Source: Certhia americana (Eukaryota > Chordata > Aves > Passeriformes > Certhiidae). Taken from it: a DNA stretch of 64,000 nt. Below, in pieces: positions 61,379 through 64,000 of the stretch (positions are counted from its first letter, which is position 1; every line of letters starts with the position of its first letter). The position numbers were made by a program, and so were the translations under genes. Below the pieces are notes generated by a model. It was not told where the DNA came from, ran no database searches, and was given only the letters and a program-made list of their open reading frames with translations. The stretch covers positions 95,334,966 to 95,398,965 of the forward strand of contig CM031857.1 in NCBI GenBank assembly GCA_018697195.1, read 5' to 3'.

Positions 61379-64000
61379 AATCCCGTTTGGAGCTGCTGAC
61401 GGAAAAGACAGAAGAGTTGCTCTCAAGTTGATGCATTAGACAGTGTGTCTTCTGCATGCCTGTGTAGAGATTTATAGGGGTAATATTACCACCAGACTGT
61501 AGTTGAAACCAAAAGGTGTAAATCGGTGTACAACTGAGGGAAGAGTAAAGTAATAGGAAGAAAAAATCTGTGAGGAAGGAGTAAATCTCTCTCTCACAGC
61601 TTGTTGAGTGCAAGCATGGTTAATTGGAGGCTGGTTTGGGTGTTGTGTGTTTTCTTCTGAAACATTCAAGTTCTGAAGTTCAAAAAACAGGACTGTGAGT
61701 TGAAGCAAAATCTTCCTGCGTGGACACATCACCGGATTTTTACTGGACAGCTGGGAGGGAAAGAGGGCATTTACCTCATCAGTTTTCCCTTTTGTATTTT
61801 TTAATGCAGGTAACTCTCCACTGGGCATCAAGATCATTAAAGAAACAGTTGCAGAGGCAGACATGAAAAGAGCTGTATCGGGCTCCCAAGGTGACATACT
61901 GGATTGAAGATGTGTGCTGCTATGCTGTTCTGTGTGAGGGCAGTGATTAGTTGCAGCTTCACATAGGGGAAGTCCTGTCTCATTTGTAGGTAGGACTTGA
62001 AGCGATTCTTTTTTTCGTAACAGTGCCTTCATTTGAATTGGCAACACTTCACCATTTTAGCAATTAGTGGGGGCTTTTAAAGTCTTAACTTTAGGTGTCA
62101 CATAGCTATATTTGAATTTTAATTTAGCCTCGTTAAGCATCTCACCTACCCCCAAAACCTATCCCTTGTAAGTACATGCACCCTACATTTGTGTGAAATG
62201 TAGATGAGTCTGTTTAGGAAATAAGAAGACAAATAAAACATCCTTGGCCTTTACTTGTACCTTTTGAATAATAAAGCTTGATTTTCAAACAAAGTTTTTT
62301 GAGTTTTGGGTTGGTTTTCCTTTTTTTATCTTGTCTCATTCTGTAATGATAATGTTGCTTAGGCCCTGTTTGTGTAGGCTAGAAAAAAGGATTGTGCGCA
62401 GTACCTTCAATATCCTTTAAAAATTCCATGTGTAGTCATGAAATTGGTTCCTGTGTAGATTTAAGAGAATGGCTCCTGAGCTTTCAGATTTTTTGTTTTG
62501 TAACCTTACAATATATGAGTATTAAAAATGCCCACGGCTGTTTTGTTCCTGCAATAAACACTGTGCAACAAGTCAATATTCCGGTTCTGTTTCCAGAAAA
62601 TGTTTATAGTTTTTTTGTAGCACACTTAGGAGGGAGCATAGCTAGAATCAATAGAGGTAAAATCCTAAATACAGTATGCCAAAAAAAGTGTTAACCACTT
62701 AAAAGGAATTAAAAAAGTAGTAATTTCAATACTTAAAATGGTAGTGTTGTGCTGTCCTAAGAAAGAATGTGATTTTGCTGTAAGGGTATACACTTCTGAG
62801 AAATATTTAAAGAGAATGTGTAATGATGTTGTATGACATTAGTACCTGAGGTAGATTTATCAACTTTCTAATTATTAAGTATTCTAAAAAGCTGAGTTTT
62901 AGTTGCATATATGTTGACTGATTAAAGCCTTTATTTGTTACTCAACAGATGTAGCTTTTTCTTGTTACCATGATTTATTTTTTTAATTAGAAAAAAGTAC
63001 TTGATCAGAATTTCCATTGTTGTTAGCCTCCTAAAAGGGAGAAAATCACTATTTTTAGCATGTAAATTCCAAGTTCATCTGAGAAAGCAAGGGTTTTGCA
63101 AATCTTTTGAGTATTTAAAATGGAAATAAGTCATAAGCAATCTATGTGAAAGTAGGCCACAAAATTAAATTGTAATACAGAAGCTGAATATTTTTAGGGT
63201 TAAATGGTCTGGGTTACAAATCCTATTGTACACATTTCAAGACTGTAACATTGCTGACAGGCTGATGACCTCAATTTTCTTTGCTTTGCTCTGGCTCATC
63301 AGTGATAATCAGTGTGATGTTAGCTTACTTGATTCTTCAAAGCTGTGTTCAAACACAGAAAAATCTTCCCAAGATAGACAACTGTTTAGGTCTATTCTGT
63401 GTGACTAAGTCTTTTTACTAACAGAATGAAAAGAAATAAAAGTCCAAGCAACTTTTAATTCATGGTGGAGCATATTTTTTAGATACATAAGAGAATGTGC
63501 TGATCTAAGTTTTGTTTGAGCTGTCTTAAATGTCTGCATCTAATGATTCTACAATAGTATTTAGTTTTGTTGTTAGGTTGTTTTTTTTCTTGAGAGAGAA
63601 AATTTGATATTGAGAATTGTGCAATTGATTTTTTTGTTTGCTATTATTTTTCTCTTACTTATTTGGAGCTGGCTTTGAGTTATGGATACTTCAGTAACTT
63701 TAGAGTTGTGGGAAGCATTGAGGTGAACACCAATAATTAATTACATTCCTACAAACCTGATGTATACCTATTGAGAAGAAAGAACTTGGCTGTAATAAAT
63801 AAGATGTAATTCTCTAACTAGACTTGAATCCTGGAAAGTCTGAAGAACACAATTAACTTCATGTACATTTTTGAAATTAATTTATAAGTTTCTATCTGGG
63901 CATGCACCAAAGCAGAGATATGGTGACATGTAGTACCTATATATCTGGATGTCCAGGTTATTTTAAGGGCTGCCTATAGGTAGCCCGACTTAACACCAAA
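61379..64000. other. Upstream flank of PUDP, unassigned
   Basis: About 2.6 kb right of the promoter-proximal CR1. It is AT-rich with no recognised gene. The longest open frame in the window (191 codons, minus strand, 61,472-62,047) lies here but shows no recognisable domain. A possible small plus-strand exon at about 61,809-61,907 is discussed as a finding. In mammals the PUDP neighbour on this side is STS, in head-to-head orientation, but no STS-like sequence is visible here. Confidence 0.6.

Overview
This is eukaryotic, almost certainly avian, chromosomal DNA. It is AT-rich and non-coding over most of its length. It carries many CR1 LINE tails, several LTR-retrotransposon remnants of types familiar from birds, and one SINE with an isoleucine-tRNA-like head joined to a CR1-like tail (the TguSINE1 type described from zebra finch). 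The SINE points to a songbird. No bacterial-type genes, operons, CRISPR arrays or rRNA are present. A 10-base run of N at 39,394-39,403 marks an assembly gap.

One protein-coding gene is firmly recognisable: PUDP (formerly HDHD1), pseudouridine-5'-phosphatase of the HAD superfamily, on the minus strand. Exon 1 (60,909-61,005) lies in a CpG island and encodes the nucleophile motif DMDGLLL(D). Exon 2 (34,807-35,025) and exon 3 (22,843-23,072) encode the cap domain and core motifs II and III. The three exons join in frame (phases 1, 1, 0) into 182 codons with canonical GT/AG junctions. The last exon, expected to carry HAD motif IV and the C-terminus (about 55-60 residues), was not found and probably lies beyond the left edge. 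Nearly the whole window is therefore PUDP introns: intron 1 about 25.9 kb, intron 2 about 11.7 kb, and at least 22.8 kb of intron 3.

The introns hold a layered mobile-element record. At 3.7-4.75 kb a tRNA-derived SINE abuts an antisense CR1, which is split by a 302-bp solo LTR with a 6-bp target duplication. CR1 pieces occur near 0.4, 19.1-20.0, 29.2, 30.1, 45.9, 57.6 and 61.2 kb. An ERVL-like solo LTR lies at 31.9-32.4 kb. A second ERVL-like LTR at 43.1-44.4 kb is interrupted by another LTR-type insertion flanked by GCAAAA. Two related solo LTRs of about 358 bp lie in opposite orientation at 53.2 and 57.7 kb. Less certain LTR-like segments are near 8.3, 27.6 and 47.4 kb.

Right of PUDP exon 1 the island ends at about 61.15 kb, and a CR1 tail sits about 225 bp upstream of the start codon. 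The remaining 2.6 kb is unassigned flank with one possible plus-strand exon near 61.81 kb. I found no new multi-gene system. The most interesting items are the serine-repeat N-terminal extension of PUDP, its altered motif II, the nested and inverted LTR structures, and the possible head-to-head transcript.
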